Shown: positions 18,627 to 27,727 of the stretch, one piece after another
Numbering within the stretch: position 1 is the stretch's first letter
Layout of the letters: the number at the start of each line of letters is the position of its first letter
Source: Pedobacter caeni
GTDB taxonomy: Bacteria > Bacteroidota > Bacteroidia > Sphingobacteriales > Sphingobacteriaceae
Assembly: GCF_900129215.1 (NCBI RefSeq)
Contig: NZ_FQUQ01000002.1
Coordinates: forward strand, 186,001-250,000
DNA length: 64,000 bases
Direction: 5' to 3'
Position numbers and translations under genes: made by a program
The notes under the pieces: model-generated
What the model saw: the letters and a program-made list of their open reading frames with translations, nothing else
What the model was told of the DNA's origin: nothing
Database searches by the model: none

Positions 18627-19571
18627 ATGAAAAGATTTATAAAATTTAAGGTAGCAGTATTAACTATGCTGTTGCTTTCACTCAGTTATGCTTTTGGTCA
18701 GCATGCACCTAAAACTGCGGAAAGTATATTAACGAAGTTCAAGCATCCTTCAAACGATCATATTTTGGTGGTTGCCCATCGGGGAGACTGGAGAAATGCT
18801 CCTGAAAATTCCATTAAAGCGGTTGAATATGCCATCGCAATGGGTGTCGACATTGTAGAGATTGATGTGCAAAAGACAAAGGATAGTGAGTTGGTCATTA
18901 TACATGATAAAACGATCGACAGGACCACTACAGGAAAAGGAAAGGTGAGCGAGCTATTATTAGATTCAATTAGAAAGGTAAAGCTGAGAAACGGTGCCGG
19001 AATGCCTACCAGGTATCACATGGCTACCCTGAAAGAAATGATGCTCGCTGTAAAAGGAAAACCTGTTCTTGTAAACCTGGATAAAGCCTGGGACTATATC
19101 CCGGAAACTTACCGGATTCTGAAAGAAACAAATACGGTGAATCAGGCGATTTTTAAGGGAAACAGGTCTTTTAAGGAGCTTCGTTCTGCAATAGGTAAAC
19201 TGGCCGACAGCATTATCTACATGCCGATGGTTTGGCCTGTTAATTATAATATCTATAAGGCTGCAGAGACTGAGGGACCGGTTACTTTTACCAAAGAGTA
19301 CATCAAGGAATTTAAACCCATTGCGTTTGAAGTGATTTACAATGCCGAAGATTCGCCGGTATTAGAAGCGATAAAACTCATGCAGGAAAAGAAAGTTACA
19401 GTATGGGTAAATACCCTATGGCCGGAACTGTGTGCGGGTCATGATGATGAAAATGCAATGGATGATGCAGACGCACATTGGGGTTGGGTAATTGCTCATG
19501 GAGCGAATGTAATGCAAACAGACCGACCTGCCGAACTGATCCGGTATCTGGAAAAAAAGGGATTGAGGTAA
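18627..19571 (+). CDS. Glycerophosphodiester phosphodiesterase family protein, secreted paralogue
   Basis: A 314-residue paralogue of the preceding protein, with the same active-site set AHRGDWRNAPEN (His51, Arg52, Glu60), VEIDV (Glu78, Asp80) and IHD (His93). It has a signal peptide ending near SYAFGQ and no lipobox, so it should be soluble in the periplasm while its neighbour is anchored. The C-terminal VWVNTLWPELCAGHDDE segment is shared with the paralogue and typical of this subfamily. It ends the sigma-FecR-SusCD operon and is followed by a strong terminator. Confidence 0.9.
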   Translation: MKRFIKFKVAVLTMLLLSLSYAFGQHAPKTAESILTKFKHPSNDHILVVAHRGDWRNAPENSIKAVEYAIAMGVDIVEIDVQKTKDSELVIIHDKTIDRTTTGKGKVSELLLDSIRKVKLRNGAGMPTRYHMATLKEMMLAVKGKPVLVNLDKAWDYIPETYRILKETNTVNQAIFKGNRSFKELRSAIGKLADSIIYMPMVWPVNYNIYKAAETEGPVTFTKEYIKEFKPIAFEVIYNAEDSPVLEAIKLMQEKKVTVWVNTLWPELCAGHDDENAMDDADAHWGWVIAHGANVMQTDRPAELIRYLEKKGLR

Positions 19572-19595
19572 CAGATAGAAAACACTAAATGTCAG

Positions 19596-19629
19596 AAGGC
19601 ATAAGGAGTCCGGACCTTATGCCTTTTTT
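19596..19629. terminator. Terminator after the GDPD genes
   Basis: An 11-bp stem (19596-19606 with 19615-19625) encloses the palindrome TCCGGA and is followed by six T. It lies between two converging genes, and A residues on the other side allow partial use by the minus strand. Confidence 0.8.
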
Positions 19630-19643
19630 ATATTTTCAGGATA

Positions 19644-20135
19644 TTATCTTTTTGTCGCATGAAAAGGCAATCCTGAAGCTAAATTGGTAATGGCATCTGC
19701 CATGCGCTGGACTCTGGTCTGAACAACCGGAGATTCCATTAACCATTGAAAACATTCTTCTTGTCGCGTCTTGCTCAGTTTCTGAAAAGAAGCCCAGGCA
19801 GCCGGTTCATCTTTTAAACATTCGATAAAATCTTCAGGAACGATCTCAGAAACAGGATCACCGTCATCATATAATACGATGCGTACATAATCCCCTGCCT
19901 GTTTACCAATTTGCTTGCGTATTTCTGCCCTTACGGTAATGAATAACATTTCTTTCATCGGCATCAGCGCAGTATCTTTTACTTCATAACTATCAATGAA
20001 ACCTTTTACTTTCCTGGTTCCGAAAGGTCTGTGTTTATCTTTTGATATACCCGGAAGACGTGCAAAGGTCCAGCCTCCCTTACCTGGAAATTTTTCCAGA
20101 AGTATGTCCTCATTGATCAAGTGCTGTTGTTCCAT
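19644..20135 (-). CDS. YdeI/OmpD-associated family protein with DUF1905 domain
   Basis: A 163-residue soluble protein. The N-terminal part (GGWTFARLPGISKDKHRPFGTRKVKG, then LPMKEMLFITVRAEIRKQIGKQAGDYVRIVLYDD) is a DUF1905-like small barrel; the C-terminal part (ALKDEP-like segment with W-x-x-F-x-x-L and TRQEECFQWL) is the OmdA/YdeI helical domain. Length is normal for the combination. The role of these proteins is poorly known. It is monocistronic. Confidence 0.8.
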   Translation of the reverse strand: MEQQHLINEDILLEKFPGKGGWTFARLPGISKDKHRPFGTRKVKGFIDSYEVKDTALMPMKEMLFITVRAEIRKQIGKQAGDYVRIVLYDDGDPVSEIVPEDFIECLKDEPAAWASFQKLSKTRQEECFQWLMESPVVQTRVQRMADAITNLASGLPFHATKR

Positions 20136-20444
20136 GTTATTCCAAAGCTTTTCTTGTTGAAACGCTAATGAAGGATAAAATTAAAGAAAACTATGCCCAT
20201 CTGCGCCAGATTCATTATAATTTCTATAAGGAGTGGTGTTTATTTTCTGATGTTTAGTAAACATACATTCTGGAAAAATATTTGTATAATTATATCATAT
20301 AATAGAAAATCATATCGGTTATATTCTTTTTTTGTGTGAATTATTGTAATTAAATAATAAATTTCGCCTTTATTTTGTAACGAATTGTAGGATATGGTGT
20401 CTGATTAGAAAAGTACATGGTGTAAAATTATCCCCCTTAGCGTT
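20136..20444. other. AT-rich intergenic region between divergent genes
   Basis: 309 bp separating the YdeI-like gene (minus) from the lipoprotein gene (plus). It should contain both promoters. I see no exact TAnnTTTG box, no ORF of note and no strong hairpin. Confidence 0.5.
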
Positions 20445-21629
20445 ATGCAGCATAGAAAGTTTGTTAAATTGTGTTATATCTCAGCGGTATTGGTTTCCGT
20501 TTTTTTTAATGGATGTAAAAAGGCTCCGGATGTCCGGCCTGATCCGCCGTTTGTGGGGTCCGCTGAGGATAAAAAAAAGCTCATAATCAGCAAAAAAATA
20601 GACTCAATAAAGCAATCTCTGGTTGAGCAGAATTTCAAAATAACGTCTTTTGAGCTAAGCAAGGACAGCACATCTGTAATTTTTAATTATGAAAATACTG
20701 CTTCTGGAGCAGCTGAATTTGGTATTTTAAATGATTCCTCTTCAGGAGATTATTATTACGGATTCTCTATTAATGGCCGTGAACTTCTTGAAAAAAATCA
20801 ACTGAATTACTTCAATCCAAAAATCCCTCAAAATGAGAATCAGATTGTAATAATCAAAGGTGGGAATGGAGAGATCTTAAATAAAACAACAATATCCAGG
20901 CTCGCCTTAAGCAGTATGCGCGTCCAAATAGCCGAGGCACGTGAATCTGTAGGGGGAAGTAAAGAGCTAAGTAAGAAAAAAGGGGAGATAAAATATACCA
21001 TATCCACTTTTAATAAGTATGAGGATATTAAAAATGAAGTTTTGTTTAACAATTACAAATACGGATTGAGGTATAATATGGAGTCTAAAGAGATAAAAAG
21101 CATTCATAATCTTATTCCGGATAATCAATCTATTGGCTTCCTATCTGGTGTTTATCTTTTTTACCGGCAGGATAGTTACACTGCTCTCCTGGATGACAGT
21201 GCCCCCGACTGGAAGCTGTACGATAAAGAAATAGATCCGTCCTTGTTTGCCGATAACACGCCAGCTTATATGTCTGAAGTAACTTTTGGCCGTTATGGCT
21301 TGTTCGCTATGGAGTCGGATCTCTATTCTAACGATCAGATAAAAGGAGCGTTAAATGCAGCCTTAAAAGACACCACTTCCATGACTGAGCTGCAGAAAAA
21401 AATTGTGAATACTTCAACTATACGAGCTTATTATAGTTTAGGCAATCTTTTCTCAATTGGTAGCACTGGGGTCGAAAGCCTGGCGAATTTCCTTAATATT
21501 GCTAAAAATAATCTGCCTAACGCCACGCAATGGGCAGACCAACCTACCTACTTTAGAGTAAAATCTCTTAAGGATAAAAAACTGCTTACAGGAGGGACGT
21601 ATATATACTCCAAAAAGTTTGATCTCTGA
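20445..21629 (+). CDS. Large lipoprotein of unknown function
   Basis: A 394-residue lipoprotein with lipobox Cys at residue 24 (VFFNGCKKA), followed by a Pro-rich RPDPP stretch. No family is recognised. The mature part begins with a Lys/Ser-rich helix (AEDKKKLIISKKIDSIKQ), then beta-rich sequence, and ends with TGGTYIYSKKFDL. It is flanked by a perfect bidirectional terminator and appears monocistronic. Probably envelope-located. Confidence 0.75.
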   Translation: MQHRKFVKLCYISAVLVSVFFNGCKKAPDVRPDPPFVGSAEDKKKLIISKKIDSIKQSLVEQNFKITSFELSKDSTSVIFNYENTASGAAEFGILNDSSSGDYYYGFSINGRELLEKNQLNYFNPKIPQNENQIVIIKGGNGEILNKTTISRLALSSMRVQIAEARESVGGSKELSKKKGEIKYTISTFNKYEDIKNEVLFNNYKYGLRYNMESKEIKSIHNLIPDNQSIGFLSGVYLFYRQDSYTALLDDSAPDWKLYDKEIDPSLFADNTPAYMSEVTFGRYGLFAMESDLYSNDQIKGALNAALKDTTSMTELQKKIVNTSTIRAYYSLGNLFSIGSTGVESLANFLNIAKNNLPNATQWADQPTYFRVKSLKDKKLLTGGTYIYSKKFDL

Positions 21630-21653
21630 TTAAAAAAACTTCAAATACAAAAA

Positions 21654-21685
21654 AAGGCTGTATCATAAATTTATGATACAGCCTT
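21654..21685. terminator. Perfect 32-bp palindromic bidirectional terminator
   Basis: The 16-base halves 21654-21669 and 21670-21685 are exact reverse complements, with AAAAA before the first. It separates the plus-strand lipoprotein gene from the end of the minus-strand ilv-leu operon and should serve both. Confidence 0.85.
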
Positions 21686-21707
21686 AGGGTGATTATATCT
21701 ATTGTTG

Positions 21708-22958
21708 TTATACCAGATATTCGAAAAGTGTCTGATCATTATTCAGTTCAATGATCTCAAATTTAAACTCTTTCATTCTTTGTAACAAGGATTCATAATC
21801 CGTTGGTTTTGCCAACTCAATACCTACCAGCGCAGGACCATTTTCCCTATTGGTTTTTTTAATAAATTCAAAACGGGTAATATCGTCCTGAGGACCTAAT
21901 ACATTATTCACAAATAATTTTAGTGCACCCGGTCTTTGTGGAAAGCGGACAATGAAATAATGTTTCAATCCTTCAAAGAGTAAAGATTTCTCTTTGATCT
22001 CCTGCATTCTTTCAATGTCATTGTTGCCACCACTCACAATACAAACCACTGTTTTTCCTATGATCTGATCTTTGATCTGATCTAAAGAAGCTACTGCTAA
22101 AGCACCTGCTGGTTCTACTACAATGGCATCTTCATTATAGAGTTTGAGGATCGTCGTACAGATTTTCCCTTCAGGGATCAATAACATCTGATCCAGGAGC
22201 TCCCTGCAATATTCAAAAGTGAGGTTACCCACTCTTTTCACTGCTGCACCATCTACAAAACGATCGATGTCGCCCAGTAGGACAGGAGCACCACTGTTCA
22301 GGGCCTGTTTCATGGAAGGAGCACCTTCGGGTTCTACCCCAATCAGCTCAATCCCTGGTTTCAGGTTTCTTAAGTAACTGCCCACACCAGAAGCAAGTCC
22401 GCCACCACCAATAGGCATGATCACCATATCCAGTTCAGGCAGGTCTTCAAAGATTTCCACTCCAACTGTTCCCTGTCCTTCAATCACTTTTGTGTTATCA
22501 AAAGGAGGGATGAAGGTCATTCCGTTTGCTGCGGTATAGGCCAGTGCTTCTTTTAAACAATCGTCAAAAGTATCACCTACCAGTACAATTTCAATATGGT
22601 CTCCACCAAACATTTCTGTTTGTTTCACCTTTTGCCTGGGGGTAATTTCCGGCATAAAAATAACCCCTTTGATGTTCAGTTTTTTACAGGAATGTGCGAC
22701 ACCCTGTGCATGATTTCCTGCGCTTGCACAGACCACACCCTGTGCCATTTGCTCTGGCTCCAGTGTGCTGATCATGTTGTAAGCACCTCTTAATTTATAG
22801 GAGCGTACCAATTGCAGATCTTCTCTTTTCAGATAAATATTTGCCTGGTATGTTTTAGAAAGTCCTGCATTATATTCCAAAGGGGTACGTTTTACCGTAC
22901 CTTTCAATCGTTCTGCTGCCGCCAGAAAATCCAGTACAACTTCTTTTTCTACACTCAT
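21708..22958 (-). CDS. ilvA: Threonine ammonia-lyase (threonine dehydratase)
   Basis: IlvA deaminates threonine to 2-oxobutanoate, the first step of isoleucine synthesis. The 416-residue PLP enzyme has the cofactor lysine in SYKLRGAYN, the substrate loop ASAGNHAQGVA, the phosphate-binding loop PIGGGGLASG and the end motif IVSGGNND. A C-terminal ACT-like regulatory segment (from about 325, HYFIVRFPQRPGALKLF) is the site where isoleucine is expected to act. It is the last gene of the operon, 1 bp after leuA, so expression should follow the attenuator far upstream. Confidence 0.96.
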   Translation of the reverse strand: MSVEKEVVLDFLAAAERLKGTVKRTPLEYNAGLSKTYQANIYLKREDLQLVRSYKLRGAYNMISTLEPEQMAQGVVCASAGNHAQGVAHSCKKLNIKGVIFMPEITPRQKVKQTEMFGGDHIEIVLVGDTFDDCLKEALAYTAANGMTFIPPFDNTKVIEGQGTVGVEIFEDLPELDMVIMPIGGGGLASGVGSYLRNLKPGIELIGVEPEGAPSMKQALNSGAPVLLGDIDRFVDGAAVKRVGNLTFEYCRELLDQMLLIPEGKICTTILKLYNEDAIVVEPAGALAVASLDQIKDQIIGKTVVCIVSGGNNDIERMQEIKEKSLLFEGLKHYFIVRFPQRPGALKLFVNNVLGPQDDITRFEFIKKTNRENGPALVGIELAKPTDYESLLQRMKEFKFEIIELNNDQTLFEYLV

Positions 22959-22959
22959 C

Positions 22960-24468
22960 TTAGATAAATTTATTCATTGCATCCAGATAGGCATTGGCCG
23001 AAGCCTTTACGATATCTGTACTAAAACCATAGCCTACATAAGATTTCCCTTCATAAGAAACCTTCATGTTTACTTTACTCACATCGTCACTTCCGCCATG
23101 CATGGCCTGGATGGTAAACTCCTTTAAAAGGATGTCTTTTCCAACAATATGCTGAATCGCTTTGATCGTTGCATTTACCGGTCCGTTTCCGGTAGCCATC
23201 GCTTCTGTCTCTACGCCATCATATTCTAATCTGATGCTGGCCGTAGGGCTCAAAGGATCACCACAAAGTACCTGTAACAGGTTCAGTTTGTAACCGTTTT
23301 TTACCGCACCTTCTTCTGTATCGCTCATCAGATAAAGAATATCATCGTCACCGATCGTTTTCTTTTCATCAGCCATAATCAGGAAGCGTTCATATACCTG
23401 ATCCAGGTTTAATCTGTCGATCTCATAACCCAAGCGCTCTAAGTGATGCTTTAAGGCATGACGGCCACTACGTGCAGTTAAAATGATATCTGCTGAATTT
23501 AGGCCCACATCTTCCGGATTGATGATCTCATAGTTTTCTCTATGTTTCAAAAATCCATCCTGATGAATACCAGAACTGTGTGCAAATGCATTCTGGCCAA
23601 TAATTGCTTTATTCGGTTGTACCGGCATGTGCATCATGCGGCTCACCATTGAGCTGATCTCTGTGAAATGTTTGCTGTTGATATTGGTTTTCAAATTCAG
23701 TGCATGGTGTGTCTTTAAAACCATGGTCACTTCTTCCAGCGCTGTGTTCCCTGCACGCTCGCCAATTCCGTTGATGGTACATTCTACCTGGCGGGCACCG
23801 TTGATCAATCCTGCAAGGCTATTAGCCGTTGCGAGACCCAAATCATTATGGCAGTGTACAGAGATAATTGCCTGATCTATATTTTTAACGTTTTCTTTCA
23901 GATAAAGGATCTTTGCACCATACTGATCCGGAAGGCAATATCCATTTGTATCCGGAATGTTTACCACTGTAGCTCCGGCAGCAATGACGGCTTCGATCAT
24001 TTGTGCTAAAAACACATTGTCTGCCCGACCTGCGTCTTCTGCAAAGAACTCAATATCCTCCACAAACTGTTTCGCATATTTTACCGCTTCAACTGCTCTT
24101 TGAAGAATATCTTCTCTGGTGCTGTTGAATTTATATTTGATGTGCATGTCAGAAGAACCAATTCCGGTATGGATTCTTGGTCTTTTGGCATATTGTAAAG
24201 CGGCAACGGCCGAATCAATATCTTTTCTGTTGGCACGGGTTAAGGCACAGATAATCGGTTCACGTACTGCTTTAGACAGCTCTACTACACTTTGAAAATC
24301 ACCAGGGCTGGAAATGGGAAAGCCGGCCTCGATTACATCCACTCCAAGCGCTTCCAGTGCTTTTGCAATTTCAATTTTTTCTGGAGTCGCCAACTGGCAA
24401 CCCGGTACTTGCTCACCATCACGTAAGGTGGTGTCAAACACATAGACTCTATTAGGATCGTGTAACAT
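22960..24468 (-). CDS. leuA: 2-isopropylmalate synthase
   Basis: LeuA condenses 3-methyl-2-oxobutanoate with acetyl-CoA, the committed step to leucine. The 502-residue protein opens with [14 protein letters not shown] (metal-binding Asp and catalytic Arg of the HMGL-like barrel), has [14 protein letters not shown] and GIGERAGN, and a C-terminal LeuA dimerisation/leucine-binding domain (from about 385). Citramalate and homocitrate synthases share the barrel, but context with leuB, leuC and leuD supports LeuA. It lies 12 bp after leuB. Confidence 0.95.
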   Translation of the reverse strand: MLHDPNRVYVFDTTLRDGEQVPGCQLATPEKIEIAKALEALGVDVIEAGFPISSPGDFQSVVELSKAVREPIICALTRANRKDIDSAVAALQYAKRPRIHTGIGSSDMHIKYKFNSTREDILQRAVEAVKYAKQFVEDIEFFAEDAGRADNVFLAQMIEAVIAAGATVVNIPDTNGYCLPDQYGAKILYLKENVKNIDQAIISVHCHNDLGLATANSLAGLINGARQVECTINGIGERAGNTALEEVTMVLKTHHALNLKTNINSKHFTEISSMVSRMMHMPVQPNKAIIGQNAFAHSSGIHQDGFLKHRENYEIINPEDVGLNSADIILTARSGRHALKHHLERLGYEIDRLNLDQVYERFLIMADEKKTIGDDDILYLMSDTEEGAVKNGYKLNLLQVLCGDPLSPTASIRLEYDGVETEAMATGNGPVNATIKAIQHIVGKDILLKEFTIQAMHGGSDDVSKVNMKVSYEGKSYVGYGFSTDIVKASANAYLDAMNKFI

Positions 24469-24480
24469 AATTCTGGGAGA

Positions 24481-25569
24481 TTAGGGATTAGTTTTCTGTG
24501 TAATATATTTCAAGACCAATTGTCCCATTTCTTTAGTTCCAAGAACTTTGTAAGGGTTGGTCGTATCGTCGGCAATGTCATTTGTTCTGAAACCTTCTTT
24601 CAGCACCTGATCTACTGCATCGATGATGATCTTAGCTTCATCTTTCAGTCCGAAGCCGATTTCCAGCATCAGGGATACCGACAGGATAGAAGCCAGCGGG
24701 TTAGCCAGGTTTTTTCCGGTGATGTCATGGGCAGAGCCGTGAATCGGTTCAAAGAAGCCTGTGCTTTCGCCTACAGAAGCTGAAGCCAGCATCCCCATAG
24801 AACCTGCAATCTGTGAAGCCTCATCGGTAAGGATATCGCCAAAAAGGTTTGCCGTTAATACCACGTCAAACTGTTTAGGATCTTTGATCAGCTGCATGGC
24901 TGCATTGTCAATGAACATGTGTTCCGTTTGTACTTCAGGGTATTCTTTAGCGATCTGTTGTACCGTTTCTCTCCATAATCTGGAGCTTTCCAATACGTTT
25001 GCTTTATCTACAGAACACAATCTTTTTCTACGTTGCATGGCAGCTTCGAATGCTTTACGGGCAATTCTTTCTACCTCATAGCGGTGGTAGATCATTAAAT
25101 CAGAAGCGGTGTTTCTATCTTCAGAACGGGTTTTCTCTCCGAAGTAAACATCACCTGTCAGCTCTCTGAAAAACAGGATATCAGTACCTTTTAATATCGC
25201 AGGTTTAATGCTCGAAGCATTTAACAATTCGTCGAACAATAAAATAGGGCGGAGGTTGGCATATAAACCAAGTTCCTTACGGATTTTAAGTAATCCCTGC
25301 TCAGGACGTACTTTTAATGAAGGGTCATTGTCGTACTTCGCATGACCAACTGCACCAAAAAGAATGGCATCACTTTTTTTAGCTTTCTCGAGCGTTTCAT
25401 CGGGTAGTGGATTGCCTGTTGCTTCAATTGCAGCGTGGCCCATCAGTGCCTCATCATAACTGAAATCATGTCCGAAACCTTTTGCGATTTCTTCCAATAC
25501 TGCTTTACCCCAGGTGGTCACCTCAGGTCCGATTCCGTCGCCGGGAATAACTAATATATTTTTCTTCAT
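24481..25569 (-). CDS. leuB: 3-isopropylmalate dehydrogenase
   Basis: LeuB oxidatively decarboxylates 3-isopropylmalate with NAD. It is a 362-residue member of the isocitrate/isopropylmalate dehydrogenase family: VIPGDGIGPEV at the start, GAVGHAKYDN, the Arg-rich substrate loop LGLYANLRP, VDKANVLESSRLWRE, the metal-binding NLFGDILTDEAS and the NAD-binding EPIHGSAHDITGKNLANP. Only 4 bp separate it from the upstream ABC protein gene. Confidence 0.96.
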   Translation of the reverse strand: MKKNILVIPGDGIGPEVTTWGKAVLEEIAKGFGHDFSYDEALMGHAAIEATGNPLPDETLEKAKKSDAILFGAVGHAKYDNDPSLKVRPEQGLLKIRKELGLYANLRPILLFDELLNASSIKPAILKGTDILFFRELTGDVYFGEKTRSEDRNTASDLMIYHRYEVERIARKAFEAAMQRRKRLCSVDKANVLESSRLWRETVQQIAKEYPEVQTEHMFIDNAAMQLIKDPKQFDVVLTANLFGDILTDEASQIAGSMGMLASASVGESTGFFEPIHGSAHDITGKNLANPLASILSVSLMLEIGFGLKDEAKIIIDAVDQVLKEGFRTNDIADDTTNPYKVLGTKEMGQLVLKYITQKTNP

Positions 25570-25573
25570 AGTT

Positions 25574-27043
25574 CTAGATACTTTGTAACATCGGTTCTAC
25601 GGATTTTACTTCTCCGTTTTCTAATAAAATTCTTTTCTCTAAACAGTCTGGTAGTTGAGATTCAAAATGGCCAACATAAATTAAGGTTGTCCCATTTTTA
25701 CACAATTCATCCACCAGCTTGTTAAAATGTTGTGTTTGTTGCTGATCCAGGCCCTGGCATGGTTCATCAAGTATTAATATTTCCGGATTTTTGATAATGG
25801 TCCGGGCCAGTAAGGTTAACCTTTGCTTGCCCAAAGGAAGCTCATTCATCAACCTGTTTTTATATTCCGTTAATCCGAAATAACTGATCAGTTCGTCTAC
25901 CTGCTTATGTTTGGTGGCACCCGGATTGCAGAACAAGCCTGAGCTGTCATAAAATCCGGAAGCAATGCTTTGCCATACCGTAGCAGAAGCGTCAAAATAC
26001 CAGTGTAGTTCGGGTGAGATCAGGCCTATGCGTTCCTTGATCTCCCAGATGCTTTCGCCTGTTCCTCTTTTATTACCGAACAGGTAAAAATTATTGGTAT
26101 AAGCCTGAGGATGGTCACCTGCAATTAAACTCAACAAAGTTGATTTTCCCGAGCCGTTATAGCCTTGTAAAAGCCATTTCTCTCCGGAATTTACTTCCCA
26201 GTTGATGTTTTTCAATACTTGTTTTCCACTGTAACTGATATTGACATCGATCATTTTGATGATGTGATCTGAGGTTGTGGAAACCGAGGCATTATTTAAA
26301 AATTCAGGAACAGGTTTAAGGATTTCTTCTACAAGATCCACAGTCCGGTCTTCAAAGGAGATTTCTGTCAACACACCTTCTCTGATCTCTGCAAAGCGAT
26401 TGATCACAGCTGGTAATTCTGTCTCATTGCTGATTAAAATCAACTGTGTTCCGGCTGCAGAGATTTCTTCCAGCAAGCCATTTAGGTTTTTGCGGGAAAG
26501 GGTATCCAGTCCATTATAGGGTTGGTCTAATATTAACAATTGAGGTTTTAACCATAAGGCTTTTACCAATTGTAATTTTTTATGTTCTCCGCTGGACAAC
26601 TGGATCAGTGGAGAATTTTTTAATGCTGAAAAACCTAAAGCGGCTAAGATCCGCTCAAGTTCATCAAATTGAAGCTGGTATTCTTTACCATAAATTTCCA
26701 ATTCGGCGATTACCGTAGCGGTAGTCACAGTTACCGAGCTGTTGTAACGTTGCTGATAGTAGAAGTTTGAAGCGCCTTCAAGGTCTTTAAACTGGTACCA
26801 GTTGGCTACATAATGTACCGTTGCCGGTAATGCGCTTTCCGGATCGAAACTGATCTTAATATCCCCGTCATGAACCGGGATCAGGCCAGCAATTGCTTTG
26901 GCCAACGAGGTTTTTCCAGTGCCACTCGATCCACACAACAACCAGTTGTCATTGCGGTTTATTGCCCAGCTCAAATCCTGTAACACCAGTTGTTGGTGGT
27001 ACTTTAGATTAAAGTGGGCGATATGGACGACGGGTTGTGACAT
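25574..27043 (-). CDS. Twin ABC ATPase, ModF-like, inside the leu operon
   Basis: A 489-residue soluble protein with two ABC cassettes and no membrane segment. Cassette 1 has Walker A GSSGTGKTS, signature LSSGEHKK and Walker B LLILDQP, where Gln replaces the usual catalytic Glu. Cassette 2 has GYNGSGKST, a weakened signature (LPLGKQRL) and an intact LILDEP. This layout resembles ModF/PhrA-type twin ATPases of uncertain function. Its ATG overlaps the leuD stop (TAATG) and it ends 4 bp before leuB, so it is co-translated with leucine genes. A link to leucine metabolism is unproven. Confidence 0.85.
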   Translation of the reverse strand: MSQPVVHIAHFNLKYHQQLVLQDLSWAINRNDNWLLCGSSGTGKTSLAKAIAGLIPVHDGDIKISFDPESALPATVHYVANWYQFKDLEGASNFYYQQRYNSSVTVTTATVIAELEIYGKEYQLQFDELERILAALGFSALKNSPLIQLSSGEHKKLQLVKALWLKPQLLILDQPYNGLDTLSRKNLNGLLEEISAAGTQLILISNETELPAVINRFAEIREGVLTEISFEDRTVDLVEEILKPVPEFLNNASVSTTSDHIIKMIDVNISYSGKQVLKNINWEVNSGEKWLLQGYNGSGKSTLLSLIAGDHPQAYTNNFYLFGNKRGTGESIWEIKERIGLISPELHWYFDASATVWQSIASGFYDSSGLFCNPGATKHKQVDELISYFGLTEYKNRLMNELPLGKQRLTLLARTIIKNPEILILDEPCQGLDQQQTQHFNKLVDELCKNGTTLIYVGHFESQLPDCLEKRILLENGEVKSVEPMLQSI

Positions 27044-27627
27044 TATCTGTTTTGTTCAAATTCTTCAACTAATTGTTTTTGGTTTAAGATGAAATCGATG
27101 TCATCATAACCATTGATCAGGCAGGATTTTTTATAAGGATTAATCTCGAAATCAGTTTTAGATCCGGTCACTACATTCGTTACTGTTTGTGTTTCCAAAT
27201 CCACATCTAATTGTGCCGAATTGTCTTTCCCTACTGTGCTAAAGATCTCTGCTAAGAACTCATCGCTTACCTGAATAGGTAATAAACCATTGTTCAATGC
27301 ATTTCCTTTAAAAATGTCTGCAAAGAAACTGCTGATTACTACATCAAAACCTGCATCCTGAATGGCCCATGCGGCGTGCTCGCGACTACTACCGCAACCA
27401 AAGTTCTTTCCTGCAACCAGAATTCTGCCTTTAAAAGCAGGGTTGTTTAACACGAAATCTGTTTTTAGGGTATTGTCACCATTATAACGCCAGTCACGGA
27501 ATAAGTTTTCACCGAAACCTTCACGCGTGGTTGCCTTTAGAAACCTGGCAGGAATGATCTGGTCGGTATCAATGTTCTCTATATTTAAAGGCACAATCGC
27601 CGAGGTCAATTTTTCAAATTTTTTCAT
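27043..27627 (-). CDS. leuD: 3-isopropylmalate dehydratase small subunit
   Basis: The small subunit of isopropylmalate isomerase, which with LeuC converts 2- to 3-isopropylmalate. 194 residues, with [13 protein letters not shown] near the start and the substrate-binding swivel motif [16 protein letters not shown], both diagnostic for LeuD. It follows leuC after 100 bp that hold a hairpin, and its stop codon overlaps the start of the ABC ATPase gene. Confidence 0.97.
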   Translation of the reverse strand: MKKFEKLTSAIVPLNIENIDTDQIIPARFLKATTREGFGENLFRDWRYNGDNTLKTDFVLNNPAFKGRILVAGKNFGCGSSREHAAWAIQDAGFDVVISSFFADIFKGNALNNGLLPIQVSDEFLAEIFSTVGKDNSAQLDVDLETQTVTNVVTGSKTDFEINPYKKSCLINGYDDIDFILNQKQLVEEFEQNR

Positions 27628-27662
27628 TTGTTTATTATTTGCTTTTTAGTGGTTATGAAGCT

Positions 27663-27708
27663 ATCATGATCTTGTTTTTGATTGTTTTGTAATCTGTAAG
27701 ATCATGAT
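27663..27708 (-). other. Hairpin between leuC and leuD
   Basis: Arms 27663-27673 and 27698-27708 form a perfect 11-bp stem. No T-run follows directly on the minus strand, so a processing or stability element fits better than a terminator. Confidence 0.5.
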
Positions 27709-27727
27709 GGTTTCATTGTACTTCTAT

